Assembly (NCBI RefSeq): GCF_905147045.1
Contig: NC_065895.1
Coordinates: 3,601,001-3,665,000, forward strand
DNA from: Nymphalis io
Lineage: Eukaryota > Arthropoda > Insecta > Lepidoptera > Nymphalidae
Direction: 5' to 3'
DNA length: 64,000 nucleotides
The notes below the pieces were generated by a model. The model worked only from the letters and a program-made list of their open reading frames with translations, was not told the DNA's origin and ran no database searches. Within the stretch, counting starts at the first letter, position 1, and every line of letters begins with the position of its first letter. This document shows positions 35,165-47,226 of the stretch, piece by piece. A program made the translations under genes and the position numbers.

Positions 35165-38100
35165 TATAAAGTTAAATATATATATATATATATATATATA
35201 TTTAACAATTATGATAAATTCAGAAAAAAAGTTGTTTATTTAACTTCTTAATAATTCAGAATTGCTTATCATAGAGCCTAATAAGTTCGTTCCTTACCTT
35301 CTTCCGTAGGCAGTTCTGAAAACAGAAAAGAACCGTAATTAGAATTTTGAATGAAACATCAAAGGAGTAAATTTAACAGACGATAAACCAGTCAGAGCAT
35401 GCATGCGATCTATCTCGGCAGTTACGATCGCGCATAAATACATATACATTGACTAAATATGCGTTGGTTTACTACCCGTCGACAATATTTTGATAACGAA
35501 TAAGCCGCGATGGTACGATCTCGAATCGTCCATCAACGACTAATCCATTGTTATTATTATGTTACGTCGAAAGAATATCAATAAATATTTAATTGATGTA
35601 TTATATCCAGTTACTACGAAGTTTTTATTAAATGAGTAATATCAAACATCAATATTAACATTTGATTTCTGAATCAGTTATAAAAAAAAAGATATCTTTG
35701 TTTGATACGAAAGATGTAATTGTAGATTTACATTTAATTATATTTGTTATCATATTTAATATTTTTATATTCCAAAGAATAAAAAAAATAAAAACAAAGA
35801 CTAATCCTCACGGACAGATAAAATTTCCTAAGGTGTTTTTTTTTTTTGATAAGAAATAAAGAACAAAAGAATGGAAGTTTTAGCTTAGCTTTGCTTTGTT
35901 TTGTTGTAGGGTTGACACATATTATTATTTTTATACTTTATTTAATCATGTATATTTATATTTTATGTTACCGTGTAACGGTCGCATTGGACGGCGTCTC
36001 GACCAATGTTGACGTTCCACGACGTTACGCACACGTGGGGTGACGTATTGACCTGTTCACTAACCTCACTGTACATAGTACTATGTACAGATTAACGTAT
36101 ATATGATTAACAAGGACAGCAATCATCGAGACTTAATTAAGTATAATGTGAAGAACGATTAACAACAACCCTATTATATATGTAGAGTACGTCGCGACAT
36201 TTATAGTAACTAAACAAATAGCTATTTTTGCATATACATTGAGACATTCATAGTAATATTTCGTGTAAATAAACAAAGCGGTTATTACGTCCCGCGTATA
36301 GTCAGAAATACATTGATATCTAGATTTCAACTGAATGTAATCAGGCAACGTGCGCTAAATCAATCTTCGTATTGACTGTTTGCGTACGCAATCCGTTTGC
36401 CTGCCTCAGCGAGACTAATGTAAGCAATTAGTAAACGCAACAATATCGCCTTGTCAGCTTTTGCGTACGTTTGCGTTTTACCATAGTTATCGGCGACATC
36501 TCGCTAAAACGGCAGTTTTAATGATCCTCGCTTCCTAGATCTACCTACGTCACTCGAAGAACGTGCCTCATTTATTAATGTGCAACACAATACATTCGAG
36601 ACGTCCTAAGCCAATGGCACGTTCCTATAATCTAACTACACAATTGTTATTTACTTAGAGCATGATGCGTATTATAATCGAATCGAAGGTTCTCTCGAAC
36701 GTCATAATTTGAGTCTCATTTTTAATTATATATTCAGTTTAAATTTTCTTTTAAAAATATGTATTCTATACTTTAGATATTATAACATGGAAATAACTTA
36801 ATTACAAAAGGTAGATAGATATTAAATATTAAAATATACTTTAAATTACGTCTTATGTCAGGTATCTAAGATGCCAAATGTCCAAAATGTAAGCGATAAT
36901 AGATTATCATATTCAGATAACATATTCAAGCCCGCAATACTATATACATTAACATAACACTACCATATCTAACTCTACGCTAGATTCAAATGTAATATAA
37001 TATGTCCTAATATTACTTCTTCTTATTCATATAAATGTAATGTACGTAAAGAATGTATCAACCGAGTTATATAATTTGGCACTCGTTCAAGTAATGAGTA
37101 CAGCCATGTCAAAATAACAGACGTTATTTAATTTTAATGTACGGTACAGATCTATTTTCAAATGATTTAAATATATACTTTTAACCGATTTTATAAATAT
37201 ATATATTTCAAAGAAAGTCTTGAAAGAGAAAAAATATTAAAATCTTTTGTATAAAATAAATAAAGCCCACACAAAAAAAAAATTGAATAATATTTTCTTT
37301 AACCAAACACTATAAAATAATACGCATCATCTATAATTAACGAATTTATTTCAAAAGATATTATAATATACATAACGAATTCGATTTCGATTTAGTAGTA
37401 ATGGTATGTCATATCGTATATATTTCTAGGTATCTTAAATGTCAACCGTATAGATAATTAAAATAATTAGAACGATTCTAATAATATTTATTTATTCAAT
37501 AGAATATTAGAGCGGAGATTGGCGGGTACAGCGCGTCTGCTCTTTCGTAGACGCAAGACACCAACGTAAGAAAGTCCAAAATAAACCGGCCAGTAGTGCC
37601 TATCTATATAATATTTCAGTCACTAGGCACTCTGAGCTCACCGCATCACGCGTCAGCATTCCCAAGCGCCGCACATATCGCTTTATAATCCCACTCATAA
37701 CTATCAATGCACCAGGCCGACTAGCGTCGAGAATTTTCATAATACGCAAATCAATGATTCAATTATATGACTTCACAGTTCAGACCAACGTTTGTTTTAT
37801 TCATTTATGAACGTCATTATTTAGACATTTGTATTTATATGCAAGATCGACTCGACATGTTTCTTCCACAATAACCTTTGAGATAAGTGACGCACGTACG
37901 TATGTTATGTATAATACGTTTACGTTTAAGACTATTGAGTCATATCAATGAAAACCTGCTTCTTATCATGAAGTTTAGTCTAAATGCGTAATCTAAGCAA
38001 GCTACTTGAAAAGTTAATTTGATAACAATTTAAATTTTCCCAAATTATGTAACTACTGCTAAATATAATAAATATTTTATATAAATTATTATATTACTCT

Positions 38101-41100
38101 TTTATGAATTGGTATATTGTTGTGAAGGATATTTATCGATTTTGCAAATTTTTAAAAAAAAGTATAACCGAGTACATAATAATAACTTTGAATAATTATT
38201 TATTTTATTATATTAAGTTAAATAAAGTATATAAAAATTGAGACGGCATACAATATTTAGTACACCGCTTTACTTAACGAATATAAATTATTATAAATAT
38301 TCTAATAAAGTTATGGCAGGATGTTTCTTTGATCGGTAATTTATTTATCAAAGAAATTTTGTTACAAAAGCATTATAAGCGCACCTAGAGCGATGTACAA
38401 GAACACATGGCCTAATATAATATCCGTTTTGAAGATTAAAAATGCCTGTTGTGATTAATTTTAACAAAGATTAAATTATATGTATCATTTATAGATTTTG
38501 GTAGAGTCAAAATAAGTTCATTCTCTCTTCAAGAGGGGAGTAGATCAATGTCCAACAGTGGGACATTTACTGGATTTCTCTTTTTTTTTTTTTTTTTAAT
38601 TTAGAAGTTTTACCCGTGGTTTGTTCAGATGAACGAGGTTTTATTGTACATATAAGATCATAGACGACGGTGAAAACAAAAATTACAACTACTTAAAAAT
38701 ACCATTTCACCAGTAAGACTAATCTTTAAGAGTTTATACATAAAAAAGTTATTTTCGTAAATAATTCTCGAAAACTGCCTGTAAAATTTAACGCAGACTG
38801 ATTCAGCGCCGTGTGAAACGTACGAGGGTGTATGTAACAGACGGAAATGATGAAATTGTAAGGATTCAGAGTTCGCAACCATAACCCCAAGTGACGTCAT
38901 TACTATGTCGTTTTACATTCCATCACGAAACAGCTTACTACAAACGTAATATGATTACACGAAATATGTAAACAATCAAATTGTTGCATCATTTTTTATA
39001 TTAATAAATTGCAAACGAAGATTATGGTTAAAGACAACGTACGTACGTATACATCCTAGTAATAATATGAATCAGAAAATTTGTATGTTTGTTACTGAAT
39101 CATGTAAAGAAGTGCTAGTCAGGCGTGCGGCAGCTGGTGTTATAATAAAACTAAAGGATCAGGCTTTCATCACATGTTGGATGCGTTGATAATATATATA
39201 ACAGGAAGGTGAACGAGCATATGGGCCACCTGATGGAAAGTAGTCACTAACGCCCATACACATTGGCATTGTAAGAAATGTTAACCATCGCTTACATAAC
39301 CAATGCGCCACTAACTTTGGGAAAAAATATGTTATGTCCCTTGTGCCTGTAATTACACTGGCTCACTCACCCTTCAAACTGGAACACAACAATACCAAGT
39401 ACTGATGTTTTGCAGTAGAATATCTGATGAGTGGGTGGTACCTACCCAGACGAGCTTGCACAAAGCTCTACCACCAGTAAATGAACATACCTTAAATTAA
39501 ATATAAGAGGGAAGTTTTGTTTGTTATTTCCGGAATCACTCAAAAAATATTAATACACAAGTTATAGTTTCAAGACGTATAAAGGCTATACGGTATGTTT
39601 ATGTAATTATTGGTCTAAGGCGCTTTTTAAACGAACGCTGCCAAAACTATAATGTATACAATAAACATCCTCAACAATCCTCGACAGGATCTATCATCTG
39701 AAATCTAAATATATTTATATTTTACAAATACAACTTAAATCCTAACATTACCAGTCTGAAGTACAAATAGGTAACATATCAAATCTATGAAAACGTACTG
39801 GATAATTGTTATTAGTGCGACTTTAAGACAAGAATGAATCATTTTTCTGGCAATAATAGCAACGAAATTCTATTAAAATAAATATATAGTTTCGTAGCTG
39901 TAACTCGAAAAATCGTTTTATCTTTATAACGGTAAATCGTAATTTACATTCAAATGATTTACGAAAGCAAATAAATCATGTTAACATTAAAGGACGATAG
40001 CTTCAAAGCCGCTATAAATTCATTAACAAGGCATTATTTGCGTAAGAATCTATTTCGGTTGGAAGTTTTCCGTATTGTGACCGATTTCAAAGTGGAGTGA
40101 CGCGTAGTATGGATGCGATTATTCTACGGAGGCAAATTATCGTTCAACGAGCGCTGTGAGGCTACGAAAATAAACAATCGCGTTTACCTTTTGGTTACTT
40201 TAGACCGGCGATACTCAACCTTTTCTTTATATGGGGCACAAACACGTGTTAGTCATGATGTCGCGAGCCGCAAACAAAAAAATATTTAGGTAAAAAATTA
40301 GGGAAGAAATCATCTTCTTAGGAATTGTTACAAATTAAATTAAGCGACTATTTACGGATTTATAGCGTATATTTTAACATTTTTTTTTTCAAACGCTTCG
40401 CACTTTGTCCGTGGCCACAAGTAGTTGTTTAATTCAAATTATTTAGATGTTAAAAAAAAAACCTTTGAAATTAAAAATAGTTTAAAATAAAGTAACACTT
40501 GATGTTAATGGGCCAACCACAAAAGCCCGGCGGGCTGCAGGTTGAGTGCTTTAGACCGTCTGTCTTTATCCGAATCTTAGACATCGATTAACAATTAGGT
40601 CTTACTTATTAAACAATCTTTATGATATATATTACAAGTTGCCGTCTTTAAAAGTGTTATTATTTTTCGAATGTTAATATTCGAATTAATATTTAGGTAA
40701 TGAAATATTAGAATTTATACTTTTATATTTGAATTTTAATATAATTGAGGATAAACTAAATATTAAGCTAACATATTTTTCTATGTATTTTCTTAATCAC
40801 TCTTAATCAATTAATAAATTATTATTATTAATATTTAATATAGTAACAGCCTGTTAATGCCCCACTGCTGGGCCAAGGCCTCCTCTCCCTTTTGAGGAGA
40901 AGGTTTGGAGCTTATTCCACCACGCTGCTCCAATGCGGGTTGGTAGAATACACATGTGGCAGAATTTCAATGAAATTAGACACATGCAGGTTTCCTCGCG
41001 ATGTTTTCCTTCACCGTCAAGCACGAGATGAATTATAAACACAAATTAAGCACATGAAAATTCAGTGGTGCTTGCCCGGGTTTGAACCCACGATCATCGG

Positions 41101-44100
41101 TTAAGATTCACGCGTTGTAACTACAAGGACATCTCGACTACCTATATATCTATAAAGAAACGTAAATACCTACGTTTACGTTTTCTTTTTAACTATTAAT
41201 TATAACGCTTATACGGTCACATATAATTAGATTTTACTGTTCTTTACTCATTTGAAGGCCCTGAGGGTTAATGTGTTTACCGTAAGTTATAACATTGAGC
41301 CTTTGATTGGCTGTGTATTAAGAGTGAGGAAACGATATTTCCTTCACTGATGATCGTTTATGTCAACTGACCTATCTGCCTTCTGACTACGCAATAATAA
41401 ACTATTGTTATAAATCCATCATCCTATTATATTTTAATTATGACAGGTAAATGGGCGGCTTTACGCAAAGGTCATCTTCGACAAAAGAAAATTGTAATTT
41501 AAGAAATATATAAAAACCCGTACACTATCAAAGACGAATTTAAGACTATGTCTCCAGGCTTGTACTCACTTAATCAAACCGGAACAAGCGAATTAAAACA
41601 TCTATATTTGGCGATGGATGATTGGACGCCATCATCCCGGAAGAGGGTTCTTTTTGCCTACCGTAAAATTTCATGTTTTATATTGCGAGCACAAGCGCTA
41701 GTTCTAACGATATTTTTATCAAAAAATATAGAAGATATGCATGATAAAAAAAATTAATTTATATATAAAAGTGTATACAGGAAGAAATTAAGCGGACACC
41801 GGTAAAGGCATAGCAAAGGTTTAACGCAAATATATTAAACAAACTGTGTTATCGCAATTATCCACTTGGAGCCGAGCTTATCGTATATTAAACAATATTT
41901 TGCATCGGCACGCTCCGAATGTGTTCTGATAAAAGACAATAGAGTTTTTTTCCGCCAGATTCATCTTGCACAATGTAATGTACTAACCATATCGACAGTA
42001 TAAAAAATCTTATATTTTAGTTTTAAGTCCAATTATATTATTATTTTACGGCCTTACTTATAAACGTTGCTTAGCGAAATAGTTAAACACTTTTATACTC
42101 TTCTATCATTTTTGATTTGACATTCGAAAGAAGAAGACGGAGCATTGTGCAACTAATCATCCGCGAAACAATGTTTATAAGTAAGGCCGTTATTTTTTAA
42201 CTTTAAAAATTAAACAATGCTAAAGTCAAGTTCAATTCACAGGTATATCATTCTTAAGTACAATCAAATACATATTTGCATAACGGAAATTCCTGTCAAG
42301 ACCCAAAAATATTTAACACATTAATATTGTCACGAAATTATTAAATTTCGTCAACACGATCAAAAGTATCGTTGACGAATAATATATAGTTTAGAAAAAT
42401 GGGTATTACATATCAGAGTAATTTTGGTATTGAGATACACTGCATAGGGTTCGATGGTCTAGTAGTTAGATTTAAAGCCACAAATCCTGGGTTCGGATCC
42501 CAGGTCGGGCCGATAGTTTATAGATTATAAATAGGTTTTTTAGTCGGCAAACACTTTGTAGCATCCATGAGCCTGTAAGTGTGTACACTCCTGTACCTAA
42601 AAGCATGTAAAGCCGTTAGTCCGGCGCCTGAACTGTTTGCGCTCATGTCCAATTTGCCAATCCATAAGATTATGAAACAATATACACTTGTAGCAAACAC
42701 AGGTGCACTTTCATTCCCTCGCTCACATACACGTGCACTATAAAATAATATCTTGCGTAATTGGCTAATCTCCCGTAAGAATGGCTGCTGGGCTGAAATC
42801 GGTGAAGATTCCCATCATAATCAACTTAAACTACATCATTATTAAAAAGTACTTTTAAGTAGTTTAGTTAGTGTCTAATGTGTTTTAATAAATTTCAATA
42901 ATAATTAAATACTATATTTTTTCAAAAGAATATAAATATTATTGTACTAGCGTTAAATACTATAATCAAAATAGTGTTCTTAAAACGTATTAGACATAAC
43001 AGGGACGTACCACTAAAATTCTAGTTTACTTTGTATCATACCGAATTACACCTAAGCCCAGACGCGAGTAGCCTTATTATAAATAAGCATCTTAATACAA
43101 AGCACGATTGTTTCGACTACAAGGTTAATGACCTTCTATATATCTCTAGGTAAATGTATGAAGACACGCCAAATTGTTTACGTTTATCAAAGTCGGTGAT
43201 AACAGACGATTTAATTTATTTGTACAACAATTTTAAAACGTTTTTCTATTATTTTTCTAAGATAAACTGTTTATTAGTGTATGTCGAATTTTACATTTAA
43301 TTTTTTTTGCTTTTTAGGGTCTTACTAAAAAACTGTAAGCCTTGACACAGATTAAAAATACAGATATAGAATGATATCATTATGAAGACAAATACGTGTC
43401 GTGTCTGTTAATATCATCACAACGTAGGTATATTCTAGCATTTAATCGTCTTTTTTGTGTATAAAAAAATATCAAAGGCGTTAGAGAAATTTCTATCAAG
43501 TAGATAAAATGGCTATAATTATAAAAAGGGGGTGACACGATCGTTATCACGCTTGAAAGGCCCTCTGGTAGCCGATAGCTTGCTCGCGTGCACGCACCAT
43601 TGCTAACCTGCGATGCTCACCGATCACAAGAGGTGTTCGTAGTATCCGACTATAAATAACATTGACGTACGCGTGAACAAATCCTTGTTTAGTTACTTAC
43701 TTTTTTATAAAAATATTAATTGTATTCGATTCAAATTTAAGCAGCTCAAACCGCGGTTATCATAATGAAAACAATAAAAATCAATAAAAAAAAAATATTT
43801 GGTCATTCCAATTATTTTAAATTGTTCGTTTAAATTGGACGTTTATGAAGAAAGAGGATGTACTGTATGATTAACTGGACTGGAATAAAAGTTCAACATA
43901 TAACTTATATGTAAGGCACGCACGGGAGTGTCTGGGTTGCTAATGAGGTTTTTATAGGCTCGACTTGGGGTTTGAACCCAGGCCCTCGGGATCAAGCCAC
44001 TAGATCAACGAGGCAGTCAACGCATGTGTGCAAACAGAGTAAAAACACATTTTTGTCCTTGACTATGTACCACATAGATTAAAAAAAAACCGATATATAC

Positions 44101-46187
44101 TAGTATTATGTAAAAAACGTCGTCACTGATTAGTATTCAAGACAGTAAGTGAAATGTAACGGTTAATCTATCGTAAAGTTTTTAGCGTCAGTTAAATCAA
44201 CCATTTTAATTTTCCTATCAAAAAATTTTGGGCGCATTTAAACTAAGTTCTTTCTAGTTTGGTTTTCGATTACGATGCGATTCCACGGTAAATTTTATAA
44301 GGTTATCGATAATAATTATTAAATATTTCTTTTATGAAGCAAGATTATTTATATTCAGTACTTTCTGTAGCATATGTGATTATATAAGTAAACGCTTTAA
44401 GAATTTCGACGTAAATCGCAAAATAATATATTATAATAGTATAAGTTTATAGATAGTGAATTTATTCCCTGTTTATTATTTGGTAATTTTAAAAAAGGTA
44501 TACAACTTTTTTTAAATTACAAATCAATTAAATACTTAATTTTTTTTATATATTTAATATTATCTTTATACAGTAACAGTAACAGACTGTAAATGTTCCA
44601 CTGCGGGGCTAATGCCTCCTCTCCCTTTTTGAGGAGAAGGTTTGGAGCTTATTTCCACCACACTGCTCTAATGCAGGTTGGTGGAATACACATGTGGGAG
44701 AATTTCAATGAAATTAGACACATGCAGGTTTCCTCACATTGTTTTCTTTCACCGAAAAGCACGAGATGAATTATAAACAAAAATTAAGCACATGAAAATT
44801 CAGAGAGGCTTGCCCGGGTTTGAACCCACGTTCATCGGTTAAGATTTACATGTTCTTACCACTGGGCCATCTCGATTTCTTATATTTATATGTTGAAATT
44901 CATTTCGTGAGATATAGTTGAATATTATGTTGTAAGTAATTAATTCTTCTTCTAAAGACATTAGAAAGAAGAGAAAAGAAGACACATCATTATATTTATA
45001 GTTTAACTAATCACCCACTAAATAATGTGTATAAGTAAGACCATTGATCTACTAGTGACATCTGATTATATGAAAAACCCAATTTGCCTTTAAAATACAT
45101 AACTTATCCTATTTAAGCAAAGCTAGGTATAAAAAAATTATAAAAAATGAATGAAACAAATATTATAAAAACTTAAATATTATATTTTCTAATTGTTATA
45201 ATATTTAGTTAAATATTTGTTTAATTTAAATATGCAATTTGCATGCAATTTGTAAATTTAAATTTTAACTCAGTACTAAGTGGTGCAGATTCTGGCCCAT
45301 GAGTGGAATCATTCTTTTTAAGTGAGCCAATCATTTTTGTTATCTTTTTTGTCTCTTAAAATCTGAGTAAGAAACCATGTCATAGAACAGTTAGGCATAT
45401 TCAAAATTTGGCAACTTTCACTTTAGAGAAAACGCTCAATTTAATTTCTTTGTTGCTTTTATATTTCATTGTACAATAGTAGTCATATTAAAGGTAAGAT
45501 GCAATTATATTTCTGATCATAATTAGATTTAGAGGTCATATATTTTACAGCAGTCTACAATGGATGGTCATATAATATCAAATATGGATAATTAGATGAC
45601 GAATATAATTGTTCTAGCTGTACAAATATAAAAAATATACATTGCATAATATATTTAATCTAGAAAAAAAATTAACATACATAAAAGCATAGTACTCAAG
45701 ATTTAAGTAAATTGCAATGCTAATTTAAATGTAGCAGAATTTATAGTTTTACATTAATTTTTAGTATATTGCAAAATGCAAGTCACTATTACTCATTATA
45801 TGTTTCAATAAATTCTCTTGACAACTAATAAGATGATAAAAACTATTGGTTATTTCAAATAAAAGATTTAAAGCCTCAATACTTCTATTTTATTTACTGT
45901 ATTTGAGTTTATAAAATGTAAAAAGTATTCATGAATTTGTTTAACAAATATTTCATTTTGTATATTTGGAATTCTATTTAATACATAGAAAAAAACTGTA
46001 ATTTTGATATAATTTTGCTGAACTCTGATTGGTTTATCAAGTATTAGTTAAATTAACACTATTACTTACCATTTGGCCCATATTTCTCTTGATTCCTTTT
46101 AATTTGGTCTGGAGTAAGACCTTTGTCTGGGTCTGTACCAAAATATCCTAAGACTTCATCCACGGATTTCGAGTGAGCGTCGTCCAT
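28459..46187 (-). CDS. SERCA: Sarco/endoplasmic reticulum calcium-transporting ATPase
   Basis: Coding exons on the minus strand are 46187-46070, 35315-35298, 34726-34644, 34567-34463, 34384-32799, 32716-32527, 32102-31955, 31865-31607, 31497-31353, 31273-31064 and 30969-30852, plus either 28487-28459 (1002 aa) or read-through to 30754 (1025 aa). All introns are GT-AG and phases agree. The pump moves two Ca2+ per ATP from cytosol into the ER/SR. Residue numbering coincides with vertebrate SERCA1: TGES at 181-184, Glu309 in PEGLP (Ca2+ site), phosphorylated Asp351 in SDKTGTLT, and Asp703 in TGDGVND. The actuator, nucleotide-binding and phosphorylation domains sit mostly in the 1586-nt exon 5. 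The start MDDAHSKSVDEVL is family-typical. The gene appears intact. Confidence 0.97.
28488..30753 (-). other. SERCA last intron / long-isoform 3' UTR
   Basis: This interval is intron for the short isoform and 3' UTR for the long one. It contains a GC-rich patch at about 28650-28760, a 29-bp hairpin at 29755-29819, and several minus-strand AATAAA-like words. No further exon is recognised. Confidence 0.5.
29755..29819 (-). repeat. 29-bp inverted repeat (hairpin) in SERCA transcript region
   Basis: Arms 29755-29783 and 29791-29819 are complementary over 29 bp with one non-pairing position, around a 7-base loop. In a minus-strand transcript the odd position becomes a G-U pair, so the stem would be continuous in SERCA RNA. 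It lies within the last intron or long 3' UTR. Its origin could be a foldback element. Confidence 0.9.
30754..30969 (-). CDS. SERCA: SERCA exon 11 with long C-terminal read-through
   Basis: This exon encodes AVFQVTPLSVDEWVTVMKF and the last core transmembrane segment. If the internal donor at 30851 is not used, the frame continues with GERNSLVHWLDGMQWIVLMW and a hydrophobic end (FFGIIIYGPL), stopping at 30756-30754. The extra roughly 30 residues contain a hydrophobic stretch that could form an 11th membrane segment. This recalls vertebrate SERCA2b, although the two sequences need not be homologous. Confidence 0.8.
   Translation of the reverse strand, partial: AVFQVTPLSVDEWVTVMKFSIPVVLLDEVLKFIARKISDGERNSLVHWLDGMQWIVLMWAVFFGIIIYGPL
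35092..35203. repeat. (TA)n microsatellite in SERCA intron 1
   Basis: Long alternating TA runs are broken by two AAAATATATAT interruptions and one AAAGTTAAA interruption. The tract is close to exon 2 (about 95 bases downstream of its 3' end on the minus strand) and is probably length-variable. Confidence 0.9.
35298..35315 (-). CDS. SERCA: SERCA 18-nt microexon
   Basis: The exon is flanked by TTTTCAG and GTAAGG and encodes ELPTEE between the split glycine codons of exons 1 and 3. It is required to restore the conserved YGPNELP-EEGKSIW junction. Vertebrate ATP2A genes have a second coding exon of the same small size, so this is an ancient feature. Confidence 0.9.
36069..36090. repeat. 22-bp perfect palindrome
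   Basis: CTGTACATAGT is followed directly by its exact reverse complement without a spacer. It lies in SERCA intron 1 in a region with no other assigned feature. Confidence 0.9.
38521..38575 (-). repeat. SINE B-like tail fragment
   Basis: TTCAAGAGGGGAG with CAACAGTGGGACATT resembles the tail of the SINE B family (compare AGAGGA and AGCTGTGGGACATT at 55319-55385). The fragment is short and divergent, and a T-run follows at 38580-38598. Confidence 0.5.
39202..39475 (-). repeat. SINE family A copy
   Basis: The segment runs from ACAGGAAGGTGAACGAGCAT through TGGGCCACCTGATGG and GTGCCTGTAATTACACTGG to GCTTGCACAAAGCTCTACCA. It is close to the 8379-8667 copy but lacks an intact poly(T) head. Confidence 0.85.
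40207..40548. mobile_element. hAT-like MITE with target-site duplication
   Basis: A 342-bp segment is flanked on both sides by CTTTAGACC (40198-40206 and 40549-40557), consistent with an 8-bp hAT-type duplication. Its ends are imperfectly inverted: GGCGATACTCAACCTT on the left, and ACTCAACCTGC after reverse complementing the right. These resemble the CTCAACC termini common in hAT elements. There is no transposase frame, so it is non-autonomous. Confidence 0.7.
40842..41137 (-). repeat. tRNA-derived SINE family B copy
   Basis: On the minus strand the head contains a B-box-like GGTTCAAACCC (plus-strand GGGTTTGAACCCACG near 41078) and an A-box-like region near the TCGAGAT end. The body has a conserved AATGAAATTAGACACATGCA segment and the tail has CTCCTCTCCC. 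A close relative is at 44572-44874. Confidence 0.8.
42048..42190. mobile_element. 143-bp MITE with long inverted ends and TATTTT duplication
   Basis: Left end ACGGCCTTACTTATAAACGT and right end (reverse complement) ACGGCCTTACTTATAAACAT match at 19 of the first 20 positions. TATTTT directly flanks both ends (42042-42047 and 42191-42196). The interior has no frame. Related sequences occur at 44953-45042 and 55602-55733. Confidence 0.85.
42448..42826 (+). repeat. tRNA-derived SINE family C copy
   Basis: The head reads GGTTCGATGGTCTAGTAGTT (A-box region), followed by a B-box-like GGGTTCGGATCCC, as in a tRNA. The body includes AACACAGGTGCACTTTCATT and ends near GAAATCGGTGAAGATTCCC. A relative on the opposite strand is at 52716-53064. 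The absence of a clean cloverleaf and the long 3' extension argue against a functional tRNA gene. Confidence 0.8.
43915..44015 (-). repeat. SINE family C head fragment
   Basis: Plus-strand GGGGTTTGAACCCAGGCCCT followed by ACGAGGCAGTCAA is the inverted tRNA-like head. CACGGGAGTGT matches the body of the copy at 52716-53064. Most of the body and the tail are missing. Confidence 0.7.
44572..44874 (-). repeat. tRNA-derived SINE family B copy
   Basis: Nearly collinear with 40842-41137: CAGACTGTAAATGTTCCACT tail, AATGAAATTAGACACATGCA body, and GGGTTTGAACCCACG B-box complement. The head ends with ACTGGGCCATCTCGA, a clear A-box complement (TGGCCCAGT). It is in the same orientation as the other copy in this intron. 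Confidence 0.85.
44953..45042. repeat. Partial relative of the 143-bp MITE
   Basis: AGAAAGAAGAG..GAAGACACATCATT, then GTTTAACTAATCACCCACTA and ATAATGTGTATAAGTAAGACC, matches the right half of the element at 42048-42190. The left half is absent. Confidence 0.6.
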
Positions 46188-46214
46188 GGTGGGATTTCTA
46201 CGTTGCCGTCAGTT
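46070..46214 (-). other. SERCA: SERCA exon with start codon
   Basis: An acceptor (CCTTCTAG before 46214) suggests that 27 bases of 5' UTR precede the ATG at 46187-46185. The start context CCACC-ATG-G is a strong Kozak-like match. The exon ends at 46070 with a split glycine codon. Confidence 0.75.
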
Positions 46215-47226
46215 CTAGAAGGCAATACAGAATATAGGTTAGAAAATGACAAGTCATCATCATGGTATCACAGGAGTAAACCTAGCTTCATATTTTAAGA
46301 TTATAAATATTTTACAATAGGATGTAAATAAAAATATTTATTTTATTATACTTTATTACCGTATTTATCATCATTTTATTAACGTGAAGGTAACCTCGCA
46401 ATATTATTTATGATTGTATTAGATGACATTTTCGAAGCATCTTTTTGACAAATCACATTTAAAATATTTTGTATATTAATACGAATTGTTTAAGGTAAAA
46501 TAATTAATAGTGTACGGATACGAGTTTAAGAATGATGATAACTGCCTTTTTCCTACATTAAGCACCGTTTGATCAGACAATTACACACTCACCAAAAACT
46601 TTTTTAATACATGAGCAGAGAATGTCTTAATCAATGTTCCACTTAACATAAATAGTCTGATTTTATATTTTCAAAGTTACAACTAAATTTTGTACTAAGC
46701 TAATACTTTTTCTCGTAAATATCATAAACTACACCAACACGTCTCCAATCGAGCCGTCATTTTTTCCTAGACTGACGTAAAAAAGGAGTCGGTCATAACG
46801 CCATCTGGTATCCAGGTCAGAAACTAATGTTATCAAATGTAAATCTTTTTAATGCATGTATATTTTTTACTTCATAAATAAATTGGTTGATTGTTTTAAT
46901 GATCGTAATTTTTATATAAAATATGGAAAGAATATATTTTAATAGTTAAATACAACAAGTATAATTTACGCCTCTGCATAAATGTGGTGCATTACGATAG
47001 GTTGAAATTATACCACGTGACGCAGTGCTATTTTTATGTACTAGGCGCCTAGAAAATGCGTTATTTTTAAAATTAGGAAATAGCTACATAATTCTCTTCG
47101 CGTTATGTAACACTTTATCACAATAATATTTTTCACAATCCTCCAGGTAACTTATTAACACTTAATTTCACAATAAATATTAGTACACTTTAATTGGATC
47201 CGTTTTTAGAGATATTAGGAACTTAC
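46215..47226 (-). other. SERCA 5' UTR intron
   Basis: This AT-rich interval lies between the proposed UTR donor (47226) and the acceptor at 46215. No repeat or coding feature is recognised. Confidence 0.5.

Larger units (their letters stand above)
35316..46069 (-). other. SERCA first coding intron, repeat-rich
   Basis: This intron of about 10.75 kb contains at least one SINE A, two SINE B, two SINE C copies, a hAT-like MITE with target duplication, a second MITE with inverted ends plus a fragment of a relative, and a SINE fragment at 38521-38575. Long stretches between these are AT-rich with no recognised exon. Confidence 0.75.

Noticed and set aside
41060..41137. Second tRNA-like segment (GGTTCAAACCC on minus)
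   Set aside because: It is shared with 44800-44874 together with the entire downstream body; a SINE B head.
42448..42520. tRNA-like segment with A- and B-box matches
   Set aside because: It continues into a long body shared with 52716-53064 and no clean cloverleaf or acceptor stem is evident, so it is the head of a SINE rather than a tRNA gene.
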